A DNA stretch of 37,584 nucleotides from Marinobacter sp. (GCA_018623515.1 JAAZVL010000013.1:1-37584), one strand, 5' to 3'. Positions 7,766 through 17,428 are shown, counted from the first letter of the stretch. The notes: generated by a model from the letters alone, not told the origin. Numbers and translations: made by a program.

Positions 7766-7839
7766 ATGCAGGACGCCCCAATGTAACGTGAGATTGCCCG
7801 CACCACCCTCGGGCCTGACGGCCAACCCTCGGGTGGTGC
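7766..7839 (+). promoter_or_regulatory. Structured leader of pycA: mini-ORF plus inverted repeat
   Basis: A six-codon reading frame (MQDAPM, stop at 7784-7786) is preceded by AAAGGA at 5-nt spacing. It is followed by an inverted repeat, GCACCACCC at 7800-7808 and GGGTGGTGC at 7831-7839, enclosing a smaller GGCC-TGAC-GGCC hairpin. No U-run follows. Whether it controls expression is unknown. Confidence 0.4.
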
Positions 7840-7898
7840 CTCTGCTGCCTAACCCCATCGCTTGAAATGAACGACTTCCACCATCTGGAGGATATTCC

Positions 7899-9320
<1,422 letters not shown>

Positions 9321-9340
9321 AAGATTATCGGAGAGATCCC

Positions 9341-11140
9341 ATGACCAAGCGCAAGATTCATATTACCGACGTCATCCTGCGAGATGCTCACCAGTCCCTG
9401 ATCGCCACGCGGCTACGTACCGAGGACATGCTGCCGGCCTGTGAATGGCTGGATCAGGCCGGGTACTGGTCTCTGGAATGCTGGGGCGGCGCGACGTTCG
9501 ATGCCTGCGTGCGCTTCCTGAAAGAAGATCCCTGGGAGCGCCTGCGCACCCTGCGCAAGGCGCTGCCTAATACCCGTTTGCAGATGCTGCTCCGCGGCCA
9601 GAACCTGCTGGGTTATCGTCATTACGGCGATGATGTGGTCGAAGCCTTTGTTGCCAAGGCAGCGGAAAATGGCATGGACGTCTTCCGCATCTTCGATGCG
9701 CTGAACGACGTTCGCAACCTCGAAACCAGCATCAAGGCGGTGAAAAAGGCCGGCAAGCATGCCCAGGGCACCATTTGTTATACCGTCAGTCCGGTGCACA
9801 GCACCGACGCCTACCTGGAGCAGGCCAAAGCCATGGCGGAGATGGGTGCAGACAGCATTGCCATCAAGGACATGGCCGGTCTGCTGACCCCGGCGGTGAC
9901 CGCCGAACTGGTGGGCAAGCTGAAGCAGACCCTGAACCTGCCGGTGTTTCTGCACTCTCACGCCACATCGGGCATGGCGCCCATGTGCCAGTGGGCGGCC
10001 ATGGAGGCCGGAGTCGATCACATCGACACCGCCCTGTCGGCCTTCGCCGGCGGCACCAGTCATCCGCCCACCGAATCCCTGGTGGCTTCATTGCATGATG
10101 CCGGTTTCGAGACCGGCCTGAACCTGGAATTGCTCGATAAGGCCACTCGCCACTTCCGGGAGGTGCGCAAGAAGTACCACCAGTTCGAGAGCGACTACAA
10201 CGGTGTGGATACGTCCGTGCTGCTCTCGCAGGTGCCGGGAGGCATGATGTCCAACCTGGCCAACCAGCTGAAGGAGCAGGGTGCCCTGGACCGCATCCAG
10301 GATGTGTTCGAGGAAATTCCTCGGGTCCGCAAGGATCTGGGTTATCCGCCGCTGGTCACCCCGACCTCCCAGATCGTGGGCACCCAGGCGGTCATCAACG
10401 TGCTGGCGGGCAAGCGTTACGACTCCATCACCAACGAGGTGAAGAAATACCTGCAGGGCTGGTACGGCAAGGCGCCGGCGGCGGTGGATAAGGAGCTGCA
10501 GCGTCGCGCGGTCGGCAGGGAGGAGCTGGTGGAAGAGCGTCCGGCCAACCTGATCCCGCGGGAGCTGAATGAACTGCGCGAGCAGGTGGGTGAACTGGCG
10601 AACAGTGAGGAAGATGTCCTGACCTACGCCATGTTCCCGGACCAGGCCCGGAGCTACCTCGAACAGCGGCGGGATGGCACGCTCCAGCCGGAGCCTCTGG
10701 AGCCGATGCCGGCCAAAAGCAATAGCGGTCCGGTGGATACCCGATTCAAGATCACCGTGCATGGCGAGAGCTATGATATCCACGTGACCGGCGCCAATCC
10801 GGTCAGCGACAGCGAACGCCGGTTCTATATGACAGTGGATGGTGTGCCCGAAGAAATTCACCTGGAGTCCCACGGAGATGGAAACGAGGGCAGTGCCAGG
10901 AGCGGTGGCCGTGCCAGTGCCACCAAAGAGGGTGATGTCACCACCAGCATGCCCGGTAACATCGTGGATGTGCTGGTCAATGAGGGTGACGAGGTGCAGG
11001 CCGGCGATCCCGTGCTGATCATCGAAGCCATGAAGATGGAAACCGAGGTGAAGGCGACCATTTCCGGATCGGTCAAGGGCGTGTTTATCGCCAAGGGAGA
11101 TCGGGTCGTGCCCGGTGAGGTGTTGGTGGAGATCGAGTAA
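9341..11140 (+). CDS. pycB: Pyruvate carboxylase subunit B / OadA-like carboxyltransferase with biotin domain
   Basis: This 599-residue protein begins with an HMGL-like TIM barrel (ITDVILRDAHQSL; LLRGQNLLGYRHY; SIAIKDMAGLLTP; FLHSHATSGMA), which binds the metal and pyruvate. A conserved carboxylase domain follows at about 300-470. The C-terminal biotinyl domain has EAMKM with the biotinylated Lys565. It would transfer CO2 from biotin to pyruvate. Sequence alone can also be read as the alpha subunit of sodium-pumping oxaloacetate decarboxylase, and automatic annotation often says oadA. I prefer pyruvate carboxylase because the biotin carboxylase is adjacent and no beta or gamma membrane subunit is present. 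A linker of charged and Gly/Ser residues precedes the biotin domain. Confidence 0.88.
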   Translation: MTKRKIHITDVILRDAHQSLIATRLRTEDMLPACEWLDQAGYWSLECWGGATFDACVRFLKEDPWERLRTLRKALPNTRLQMLLRGQNLLGYRHYGDDVVEAFVAKAAENGMDVFRIFDALNDVRNLETSIKAVKKAGKHAQGTICYTVSPVHSTDAYLEQAKAMAEMGADSIAIKDMAGLLTPAVTAELVGKLKQTLNLPVFLHSHATSGMAPMCQWAAMEAGVDHIDTALSAFAGGTSHPPTESLVASLHDAGFETGLNLELLDKATRHFREVRKKYHQFESDYNGVDTSVLLSQVPGGMMSNLANQLKEQGALDRIQDVFEEIPRVRKDLGYPPLVTPTSQIVGTQAVINVLAGKRYDSITNEVKKYLQGWYGKAPAAVDKELQRRAVGREELVEERPANLIPRELNELREQVGELANSEEDVLTYAMFPDQARSYLEQRRDGTLQPEPLEPMPAKSNSGPVDTRFKITVHGESYDIHVTGANPVSDSERRFYMTVDGVPEEIHLESHGDGNEGSARSGGRASATKEGDVTTSMPGNIVDVLVNEGDEVQAGDPVLIIEAMKMETEVKATISGSVKGVFIAKGDRVVPGEVLVEIE

Positions 11141-11161
11141 AGAGACGACGGTCAGATAGAG

Positions 11162-11191
11162 AGCAGCCCCACATTGCGAGGGGCTGCTTTG
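11162..11191 (+). terminator. Terminator after the pyruvate carboxylase operon
   Basis: AGCAGCCCC pairs with GGGGCTGCT around a 9-nt loop, followed by a short TTTG tail. It lies 21 bp after the pycB stop. Confidence 0.75.
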
Positions 11192-11218
11192 TTCAAGGCC
11201 TGAGTTGCCGGCGAAAGA

Positions 11219-11314
11219 TCAGCCGAACGCCTGAATGCCGGTCTGGCCGCGACCCAGAATCAGGGCGTGGACATCGTGGGTACCCTCGTAGGTGTTCATC
11301 GCCAACGCTGGCAT
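11219..11314 (-). pseudogene. C-terminal fragment of glutaryl-CoA dehydrogenase
   Basis: Read on the minus strand, the frame ending at the TGA at 11221-11219 encodes [20 protein letters not shown] followed by GIQAFG, the highly conserved end of glutaryl-CoA dehydrogenase, including the catalytic glutamate motif YEGTH. The frame is interrupted by a stop about 30 residues upstream, and the preceding sequence no longer matches the family, so about 360 residues are missing. The rest of the 11192-11579 gap holds a strong hairpin at 11326-11354 and no convincing gene. This looks like a remnant left by deletion; an intact copy may exist elsewhere in the genome. Confidence 0.8.
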
Positions 11315-11325
11315 TGATCATGCCG

Positions 11326-11354
11326 CCCGGGTCGGAACCACTATCCGACCCGGG
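11326..11354. repeat. Strong inverted repeat beside the dehydrogenase remnant
   Basis: CCCGGGTCGGA and TCCGACCCGGG form a perfect 11-bp stem with a 7-nt loop. No T-run follows on either strand. It lies just beyond the point where the glutaryl-CoA dehydrogenase fragment stops matching. Confidence 0.75.
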
Positions 11355-11579
11355 ATCTTCCAGTTATAAGTCGACATCCAGCAGGCGATTCCAGACTGCG
11401 AAAGCCATTCGTGTTCCCCGACAGGCAAAGGGCGGGAGGTTCGATCATCAAATTCCCCGTCAATGTGTGCTACCATGGTTTCGTTGGGCGAAATACAGTT
11501 TTGTAATCGAATGGCAAAAGGCTGATCCGGGTGTGATGGAAAAGCAGGCAGTGATCAATCGTTATGAGTCGGGCCGGTA

Positions 11580-12938
11580 ATGAGCGGGGTTCTGCAATGG
11601 CTGGTGTCGCTGGCGGTACTGACTGAGCTGGTTGCCATCTGCCTTGGCACTCAGTGGTTGAGTGCATTTGCCGGATGCCTCTTTGTTGCGGTCTTCCTTG
11701 CCGGCGGCGGAGGCCTGCAGGTCTATGCCCGTATGCTGTTTCTGCTTTCCCTTGCCGTGCTTGGCGGGCTTGCGGGCTATGGAGTCCTGGGTGCCGGACA
11801 GTTGGTGAAGGCAGCATCGGATGCGGCTTTCTATTCGGCGTTCCTGGGCAGCCTCGGGATGATGCAGTGCCTCGTGCGCCGGTTCGAGGTGTTGCGCCGG
11901 ATCCATGATGTCCTGCTCGGTGGGCGGCCCCTATGGCTATACCCCAAGTATGCGGCGGTGAGTTGCGGCATCGCGTCTGTACTCAGTTTTGGCATGATGA
12001 GTCTGCTTTGCGGAACCCTGTCGGAAACCCTTCGGGAGAGGGGTATAACCGGAGAGTCTCGTCTTCAGTGGCTGCGCAGCGTTCTGATCAGTGCGCTGAG
12101 AGGGTTTGCCCTGGTGCCTCTGGTCGCGCCGACCAGCGTGGCGGTTGCGATCCTGACCCGGGAACTGCCCCAGTTGAGCTGGTCCCTGCTGTTACCGTTC
12201 GGGTTGATCGCCGCCGGCTTGTTGATACTGGTGGGCTGGATGCTGGAGCAGCGTCGTTTCCGAAAGGTCAGTAGTGAGCGGATGGCTCTGGAAGGCTGGC
12301 CGGCCGGCACCGGCCGTCTGTTGCTGATCATACTGGTGGTCTTTGTGGCTATGGCGGCCCTGGTGGGGACGATGGGGGTCAAGGTCTCGGTGGCGGCCAT
12401 GCTGGCGGTTCCCTCGGTGACCCTGCTTTACATGCTGTGGCAGGCGCGGCGCCTGATGCCGGTTCTGAAGGAAGGGACCGAACAGATCTGGACCATGAAT
12501 AATGAGATGGCCATCTTCGCCGCTTCGGCGATTCTGGGGGTGGCGTTATCTGCGGTGATACCGGCCGATGCACTGACCGGTCTGGTGACAAGCGGTGGCG
12601 GGGTGTTCCTGCTGGCGATGCTGGGCATGCTGATCATGCCCCTGTTTTCCATGATCGGGATCATCCCCATCACCGTCCTGAGCGTTCAGGCCGGTTTTTT
12701 GCCGCAACTGGTGGCCGCTGGCCTGAATCCGCTACCGGTTGCCGTAGCCCTGGTGATCGGGTTCTCCCTCGCCATGATGCTGTCGCCGTTCGGTCCCTCG
12801 GTGATGCTGCTTTCCCGGTTCGGGCAGGTGTCGCGGTGGGTGGTGGCGTTTCGCTGGAACGGACGGTTCGTGTTGATTGCCGTTCCGCTAATGCTGGTCC
12901 TGACAGCCCTGGTGGCCTGGCTGGCACCGACCGCGTGA
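11580..12938 (+). CDS. Polytopic membrane protein, putative ion-transporter-superfamily permease
   Basis: This 452-residue protein is almost entirely hydrophobic, with about 11 or 12 predicted membrane segments, a charged cytoplasmic-type loop near residues 218-238 (EQRRFRKVSSERM) and no signal peptide. The glycine/proline-rich segment at 395-420 (AMMLSPFGPSVMLLSRFG) resembles helix-breaking substrate motifs of ion-transporter superfamily (DctM/SLC13-like) carriers, but I cannot name a family or substrate. The ATG overlaps the stop of an unlikely 88-codon frame (TAATG) and lacks a strong ribosome-binding site, so a slightly different start is possible. It converges with ghrA 22 bp downstream and appears to be a single-gene unit. 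Confidence 0.7.
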   Translation: MSGVLQWLVSLAVLTELVAICLGTQWLSAFAGCLFVAVFLAGGGGLQVYARMLFLLSLAVLGGLAGYGVLGAGQLVKAASDAAFYSAFLGSLGMMQCLVRRFEVLRRIHDVLLGGRPLWLYPKYAAVSCGIASVLSFGMMSLLCGTLSETLRERGITGESRLQWLRSVLISALRGFALVPLVAPTSVAVAILTRELPQLSWSLLLPFGLIAAGLLILVGWMLEQRRFRKVSSERMALEGWPAGTGRLLLIILVVFVAMAALVGTMGVKVSVAAMLAVPSVTLLYMLWQARRLMPVLKEGTEQIWTMNNEMAIFAASAILGVALSAVIPADALTGLVTSGGGVFLLAMLGMLIMPLFSMIGIIPITVLSVQAGFLPQLVAAGLNPLPVAVALVIGFSLAMMLSPFGPSVMLLSRFGQVSRWVVAFRWNGRFVLIAVPLMLVLTALVAWLAPTA

Positions 12939-12960
12939 CCGGTGCCTGGTTACTCGGGGC

Positions 12961-13890
12961 TCAATAACCCCGGTTGGTATCGACAATCCCGGTGATGGGG
13001 CGGCCCTGTGAATGATCCCGGATTTTACCGGTGATCTGCTCCAGGGTGGCATCCCGGAGTGTTCGGGCGGAGATGTGCGGAGTGATAGTGATTTCATTGC
13101 GTTGCCAGAACGGATGGCCTTCCGGAAGCGGTTCCTTGCGGAACACATCCAGTGAAGCCCGCACCAGCTTGCCTTCGTCCAGGGCCCTTAACAGGTCCTC
13201 CTCGACCAGATGCTCACCACGGCCGACGTTGATCAGCACAGCGCCGGGCTGCAGCTGGCTCAGCAGTTCGTAGTTGATAATGTCCCGGGTCTCATCGGTC
13301 AGGGGCAGGGTGTTGACCAGAACCCGGGTGGATTTCAGGAAGTCACCCAACTGGTCCGGTCCGGCATAGGTGCTGACACCCTCAAGGTCGTGCTCGCCCC
13401 GGGCCCAGCCATTCACCCGGTAATCCAGATCCGCCAGAGTGCGGGCCACCCGCTTGCCGATGTGTCCGAGCCCCATGACGCCCACCGGCCATTCGCTGCG
13501 CTTGATCGGACGGTGGATTTTCCAGATGCCCCGGCGTTGCTGCTCCCGGTAGGTTTCCATGCCTCGGCTGGCCTCGAGAAGCTGGTGCAGAACATATTCC
13601 GCCATCTGCACGGACATGCCCGCGTCCTCAAGCCTGACAACGGTCAGGTCCTCAGGAAGGTTTGGGACCTTCAGCAGCCCGTCGATGCCGGCCCCGAGAT
13701 TGAAGACCGCTTTGAGATGCTTCTCACGCTCGAACAGCTCCGCCGGCGGCTGCCAGACGATGGCGTAGTCGGCATCGACAGCCGGGCCCTCGGGGTCCCA
13801 GACGTGGACCTCCGCCTCTGGCAACAGTTCCTTGATGGGCACCGTCCAGCGTTCCGGCTTGGGGTCACCTGCGACAAAAAGAACCTTCAT
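12961..13890 (-). CDS. ghrA: Glyoxylate/hydroxypyruvate reductase A
   Basis: This 309-residue member of the D-2-hydroxyacid dehydrogenase family would reduce glyoxylate to glycolate and hydroxypyruvate to glycerate with NAD(P)H. The dinucleotide loop GLGHIG is at 140-145. The catalytic triad is visible as Arg224 in NVGRGEH, Glu253 in DVFRKEPLPEGHPFW and His272 in ITPHIS. Length and the early catalytic-domain segment FNLGAGIDGLL match GhrA rather than the longer GhrB. GGGAGG lies before the ATG. It is divergent from the IclR regulator, and an operator-like motif overlaps its predicted promoter, so control by that regulator is likely. Exact 2-oxoacid preference cannot be read here. Confidence 0.88.
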   Translation of the reverse strand: MKVLFVAGDPKPERWTVPIKELLPEAEVHVWDPEGPAVDADYAIVWQPPAELFEREKHLKAVFNLGAGIDGLLKVPNLPEDLTVVRLEDAGMSVQMAEYVLHQLLEASRGMETYREQQRRGIWKIHRPIKRSEWPVGVMGLGHIGKRVARTLADLDYRVNGWARGEHDLEGVSTYAGPDQLGDFLKSTRVLVNTLPLTDETRDIINYELLSQLQPGAVLINVGRGEHLVEEDLLRALDEGKLVRASLDVFRKEPLPEGHPFWQRNEITITPHISARTLRDATLEQITGKIRDHSQGRPITGIVDTNRGY

Positions 13891-13933
13891 TCCACCTCCC
13901 GGGTCGTAACTGGCAATTTACACTGCTATGTTG

Positions 13934-13948
13934 TTTTGCAATGCAGAA
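13934..13948. promoter_or_regulatory. Candidate operator, motif copy 4 (ghrA-iclR gap)
   Basis: TTTTGCAATGCAGAA matches the TWYYGCNNNGCRRAA motif of the porin/dehydrogenase region. It lies 44-58 bp before the ghrA start, overlapping a plausible minus-strand -10 (TATTCT, with -35 TTTACC 17 bp upstream). The adjacent IclR-family gene is the obvious candidate for its binding protein. Confidence 0.5.
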
Positions 13949-14165
13949 TAAAATATCGATCAGATCTGGTAAAGGCGGTACTGGGTATCGCCCTGCGAGT
14001 TTTGTTTTGATACATAACCGGAGAGTGTTTCACATTTGGCACGGGTTTTGAAAAGACTTTCTGGTACTTGATTTGTTCAGCGATTAAAATGGCGCATCTT
14101 TGGTCATTCATCAGATTGATATCCCGGACACCGGAGCAGGCGACGCGGTTGGAGGACGCCCGATT

Positions 14166-14990
14166 ATGGCAAGAACAAAACAGAGTTCACCGGAACTGAA
14201 AGTGGCATCCGGTGATGGCGAGCCCGTCAAGCCGGAAAAGGATCGCAAGTTTGTCGAGGCCCTGTCCCGCGGCCTGGATGTGCTCCGCGCCTTCAGCCAG
14301 GGCTCGGTTATTCTCGGTAACCAGGACATTGCCCGCATCACCGGCCTGCCCAAGCCGACTGTGTCCCGGATGACCTACACCCTCACCAAGCTCGGTTACC
14401 TGAGCTACAACACCCAGCTGGAAAAGTACCAGCTCAGCTCCGGGGTGCTGGCGTTGGGTTACGCCTACGTATCCAACCTCAAGGTACGCCAGCTGGCCAA
14501 GCCGTACATGGATGAGTTTGCCCGCCAGACCAACATGTCTGTGGGCCTGACCTGCCGGGACCGCCTGCACATGATTTACGTGGAAAACCGGCTGCCGCCG
14601 GAGGCCTCCCTGCTGCGTATGGAAATCGGCCTGAAGTTGCCGATGGCCACGACTTCTGCCGGCCGCGCCTATTATTGCGCCATCAGTGACAAGGCCCGTG
14701 ATTTGATCGATGAGGCCATGGCCGACAAGTACGGCGATGCCTGGCCCGAAAAGAAGGAAGGTCTGGAGCAGGCCATGAAGGACTACAAGGAGCACGGTTT
14801 CTGCCTGTCCCTGGGCGAGTGGGACCGAAACATCAACTCCGCCGGTGTGCCCATCCACCTGCAGGACGGCACCATCATGGCCCTGACCTGCGCGGCCCCG
14901 TCCTATCTGGTCTCCGGCGAGAAGCTTCGTGGCTCCATTGCCCATCAGCTGGCCATGCTGGCGGGTGATATTGAATCGCTGGGTGTCTAA
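14166..14990 (+). CDS. IclR family transcriptional regulator
   Basis: This 274-residue protein has an N-terminal winged helix-turn-helix at about 28-90 (GNQDIARITGLPKPTVSRMT then LGYLSYN), with the wing entering the typical YQLSSGVLALGYAYV, and a C-terminal IclR effector domain at about 100-274. IclR regulators bind small organic acids and control catabolic operons. I choose ATG 14166 because GGAGGA lies 9 bp upstream; the longer frame from 14100 has no such site. An extra charged leader of about 25 residues precedes the DNA-binding domain. It is divergent from ghrA. Candidate targets are ghrA, itself and, from a shared motif, the distant porin and acyl-CoA dehydrogenase pair. Confidence 0.92.
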   Translation: MARTKQSSPELKVASGDGEPVKPEKDRKFVEALSRGLDVLRAFSQGSVILGNQDIARITGLPKPTVSRMTYTLTKLGYLSYNTQLEKYQLSSGVLALGYAYVSNLKVRQLAKPYMDEFARQTNMSVGLTCRDRLHMIYVENRLPPEASLLRMEIGLKLPMATTSAGRAYYCAISDKARDLIDEAMADKYGDAWPEKKEGLEQAMKDYKEHGFCLSLGEWDRNINSAGVPIHLQDGTIMALTCAAPSYLVSGEKLRGSIAHQLAMLAGDIESLGV

Positions 14991-15002
14991 CTGCCAGACC
15001 TT

Positions 15003-15118
15003 GGGGGAGGAGCCGGCGGGCAGGGCAATCCGAAACACGCTGTGAATACGTCCCTGTACGCTCTGCTCCGCCATCCCTGGCTCCGCAAGGTTTCGGATTG
15101 CCCTGCCCGCCGCCTCCC
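15003..15118. repeat. Long inverted-repeat element after iclR
   Basis: A perfect 23-bp inverted repeat spans 15014-15036 and 15090-15112. Further imperfect pairing of GGGAGG with CCTCCC lies outside, and a 53-bp centre contains the short complementary blocks of CTCCGCCATCCCTGGCTCCG. No coding potential is seen. The form suits a dispersed hairpin element rather than a simple terminator. The rest of the 305-bp gap holds a terminator and the fadB-like promoter region. Confidence 0.8.
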
Positions 15119-15159
15119 ATAACTGGCGGGTTGATGCTTCCCAGGTCCGGAAAAAACAG

Positions 15160-15190
15160 AAAACCGCAGAAGAAATTCTGCGGTTTTTTT
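15160..15190 (+). terminator. Rho-independent terminator after iclR
   Basis: AAAACCGCAGAA pairs perfectly with TTCTGCGGTTTT around the tetraloop GAAA and runs into seven T residues. Flanking A and T runs mean it may also work in the opposite direction. Confidence 0.92.
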
Positions 15191-15207
15191 GTGTCTGTAG
15201 TTTAATT

Positions 15208-15241
15208 GACGGTTGAAACCGTCCGGAAACTTGTATTAAAT
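15208..15241 (+). promoter_or_regulatory. Predicted promoter and palindrome of the beta-oxidation operon
   Basis: TTGAAA (15213-15218) and TTAAAT (15236-15241) are 17 bp apart and could be -35 and -10. The perfect inverted repeat GACGGTT-GA-AACCGTC (15208-15223) covers the -35, so a regulator bound there would block the promoter. The regulator is not identified. Confidence 0.45.
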
Positions 15242-15295
15242 CGTACGCATGTTTCGCTAGTTAAAATCACATTTCAATTAAGGCGAGGAGAGATT

Positions 15296-17389
15296 ATGTC
15301 TGAGGTCGTAAGCTATAACCGGGAAGGCAGTATCGGCGTTATCACCGTGAACTATCCGCCGGTCAATGCCCTCGGCCACGCTGTTCGCTCCGGGCTGCTG
15401 GAAGCCCTCGAGCGAGGCCAGAAGGACACAGACGCCAAGGTGCTGCTGCTGGTGTGCGAAGGGCGCACCTTTATTGCCGGCGCCGATATCCGGGAATTCG
15501 GCAAGCCGATGCAGGAGCCGTCACTGCCGACCGTCGTCAACACCTATGAAAACAGCGACAAGCCCCTGGTTGCCGCGATTCATGGCACCGCTCTGGGTGG
15601 TGGCCTGGAAACCGCGTTGAGCTGCCACTATCGGGTGGCCCTGAGCAGCGCGAAGGTGGGCCTGCCGGAAGTGAAGCTGGGGCTGTTGCCCGGTGCCGGT
15701 GGTACCCAGCGTCTGCCGCGCCTGACCGGTGCCCAGAAGGCGCTGGAAATGATCACCACCGGTGAATTCGTCGGTGCCAAAGATGCCCTGGCGTTGGGCA
15801 TTCTGGATGCGGTGGAAGGCGGCGACGATATCCGCGCCGTGGGTCTGGCGTTTGCCCAGAAGATCGCGGATGAAGGCAAGCCGGTGCGCCGGGTTCGTGA
15901 CATTACCGACAAGATCGACGCGGAAAAGGGTAGTGATGTTTTCGACCAGTTCCGCGAAGGCTTGAAAAAGCGCGCTCGCGGTCTGTTCTCCCCGTTCAAG
16001 TGTGTCGATGCCGTGGAAGCCGCCTTCAACCTGCCCTTCGAGGAAGGGATGAAGCGCGAGCGTGAACTGTTCATGGAGTGCATGGAATCGCCCCAGCGCG
16101 CGGGCCTGATCCACTCCTTCTTTGGCGAGCGCGAGGCCTCCAAGGTCAAGGGTCTGCCCAAGGACACTCCGGTTCGTGACGTGAAGAGCGTGGGCATCAT
16201 TGGCGCCGGCACCATGGGTGGCGGTATCGCCATGAACTTCGCCAACGTGGGCATTCCGGTCACCATCGTCGAGGTGAAGCAGGAAGCGCTGGACAAGGGT
16301 CTGGCGATCATCCGCCGCAACTACGAGAACTCTGCGAAGAAAGGCAAGCTCACCCAGGAGCAGGTGGAGCAGCGCATGGCCCTGATCACGCCGAGCCTGA
16401 CCTACGATGATTTCCGGGATGCTGACCTGGTCATCGAGGCGGTGTTCGAGAACATGGCGATCAAGAAAGAGATTTTCGCCAAGCTGGATGAGGTCTGCAA
16501 ACCGGGTGCGATCCTGGCTTCCAACACCTCGACTCTCGACATTGACGAGATCGCTTCCGCCACCAAGCGCCCCGAAGACGTGGTAGGCATGCACTTCTTC
16601 AGCCCGGCCAACGTCATGAAACTGCTGGAGAATGTCCGTGGCAGCAAGACCTCCGACGAGGTGAAGGCAACGGTCATGGCGGTCGCCAAGAAGATCAAGA
16701 AGGTCGGCGTCATGGTCGGTAACTGCTACGGCTTCGTCGGCAACCGGATGCTGCACAAGCGCGGCACCGAGGCCATGTCCCTGGTGGACGAGGGCGCGAC
16801 GCCGCAACAGGTGGACAAGGTCCTGACCGATCTGGGCTTCCCCATGGGGCAGTTCGCCATGTCCGACCTGGCCGGGATCGATGTCGGTTACCGGATCCGC
16901 GAAGAACGTCGCAAGGCCGGCGAGGACATCCCGGCCAGCTGGATGGACAAACTCGCCGAGCAGGGCCGTCTGGGCCAGAAGACCCAGGCGGGTGTCTACA
17001 AATACGAGGAAGGCAGCCGCAAGCCGATTCCGGACCCGGAGGTGGAGCAGCTGATCGAGGAGTTCCGCAAGGAGCAGGGCATTACCCCGCGCGAGATCAC
17101 CGATCAGGAAATCCTTGAGCGCTGCATGTACGTGATGATCAACGAGGGCGCCAAGATCCTGGAAGAGGGCATCGCTGATCGCTCCATCGACATCGACATC
17201 GTCTGGATCTACGGCTACGGCTTCCCGGCCTACCGTGGTGGCCCCATGTTCTGGGCCGATCAGGAAGGCCTGGACAACATCCTTGCGGCCGTCAAAAAGT
17301 ACCAGGATACCGTTGGCGGTGAGCAGTGGAAGCCGGCAGCGCTGCTGGAGAAGCTGGTCAGCGAGGGCAAGAAATTCGGCGACCTTTGA
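15296..17389 (+). CDS. FadB-like multienzyme: enoyl-CoA hydratase / 3-hydroxyacyl-CoA dehydrogenase
   Basis: This 697-residue fusion catalyses two middle steps of beta-oxidation, hydration of 2-enoyl-CoA and NAD-dependent oxidation of 3-hydroxyacyl-CoA. The crotonase half (1-190) has the oxyanion loop HGTALGGGLE and both catalytic glutamates, Glu105 and Glu125 (GLPEVKLGLLPGAGG). The dehydrogenase half has the NAD loop GIIGAGTMGGG at 300-310 and the catalytic His433 in GMHFFSPANV, then two C-terminal 3HCDH domains. Length is close to FadB/FadJ, but the N-terminus is of the peroxisomal bifunctional type, so I give no symbol. The ATG at 15296 has GGCGAGGAG upstream. A thiolase follows after a gap with two palindromic repeats. 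Confidence 0.93.
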   Translation: MSEVVSYNREGSIGVITVNYPPVNALGHAVRSGLLEALERGQKDTDAKVLLLVCEGRTFIAGADIREFGKPMQEPSLPTVVNTYENSDKPLVAAIHGTALGGGLETALSCHYRVALSSAKVGLPEVKLGLLPGAGGTQRLPRLTGAQKALEMITTGEFVGAKDALALGILDAVEGGDDIRAVGLAFAQKIADEGKPVRRVRDITDKIDAEKGSDVFDQFREGLKKRARGLFSPFKCVDAVEAAFNLPFEEGMKRERELFMECMESPQRAGLIHSFFGEREASKVKGLPKDTPVRDVKSVGIIGAGTMGGGIAMNFANVGIPVTIVEVKQEALDKGLAIIRRNYENSAKKGKLTQEQVEQRMALITPSLTYDDFRDADLVIEAVFENMAIKKEIFAKLDEVCKPGAILASNTSTLDIDEIASATKRPEDVVGMHFFSPANVMKLLENVRGSKTSDEVKATVMAVAKKIKKVGVMVGNCYGFVGNRMLHKRGTEAMSLVDEGATPQQVDKVLTDLGFPMGQFAMSDLAGIDVGYRIREERRKAGEDIPASWMDKLAEQGRLGQKTQAGVYKYEEGSRKPIPDPEVEQLIEEFRKEQGITPREITDQEILERCMYVMINEGAKILEEGIADRSIDIDIVWIYGYGFPAYRGGPMFWADQEGLDNILAAVKKYQDTVGGEQWKPAALLEKLVSEGKKFGDL

Positions 17390-17398
17390 TGTGAGTGT

Positions 17399-17428
17399 GG
17401 GGTCAGATGAACGCCTTCATCTGACCCC
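17399..17428. repeat. 30-bp palindromic repeat, copy 3
   Basis: Arms GGGGTCAGATGAA and TTCATCTGACCCC pair over 13 bp. It lies 10 bp after the FadB-like stop codon, inside what otherwise looks like one operon with the thiolase gene. Confidence 0.9.

Noticed and set aside
11314..11580. 88-codon plus-strand frame ending in TAATG at the permease start
   Set aside because: It runs through the degraded region and the 11326-11354 hairpin, has no ribosome-binding site and no similarity I recognise; the TAATG overlap is probably chance.
15521..16807. 428-codon minus-strand frame opposite the FadB-like gene
   Set aside because: The plus strand has all catalytic residues of a beta-oxidation multienzyme; the minus frame is a high-GC artefact.
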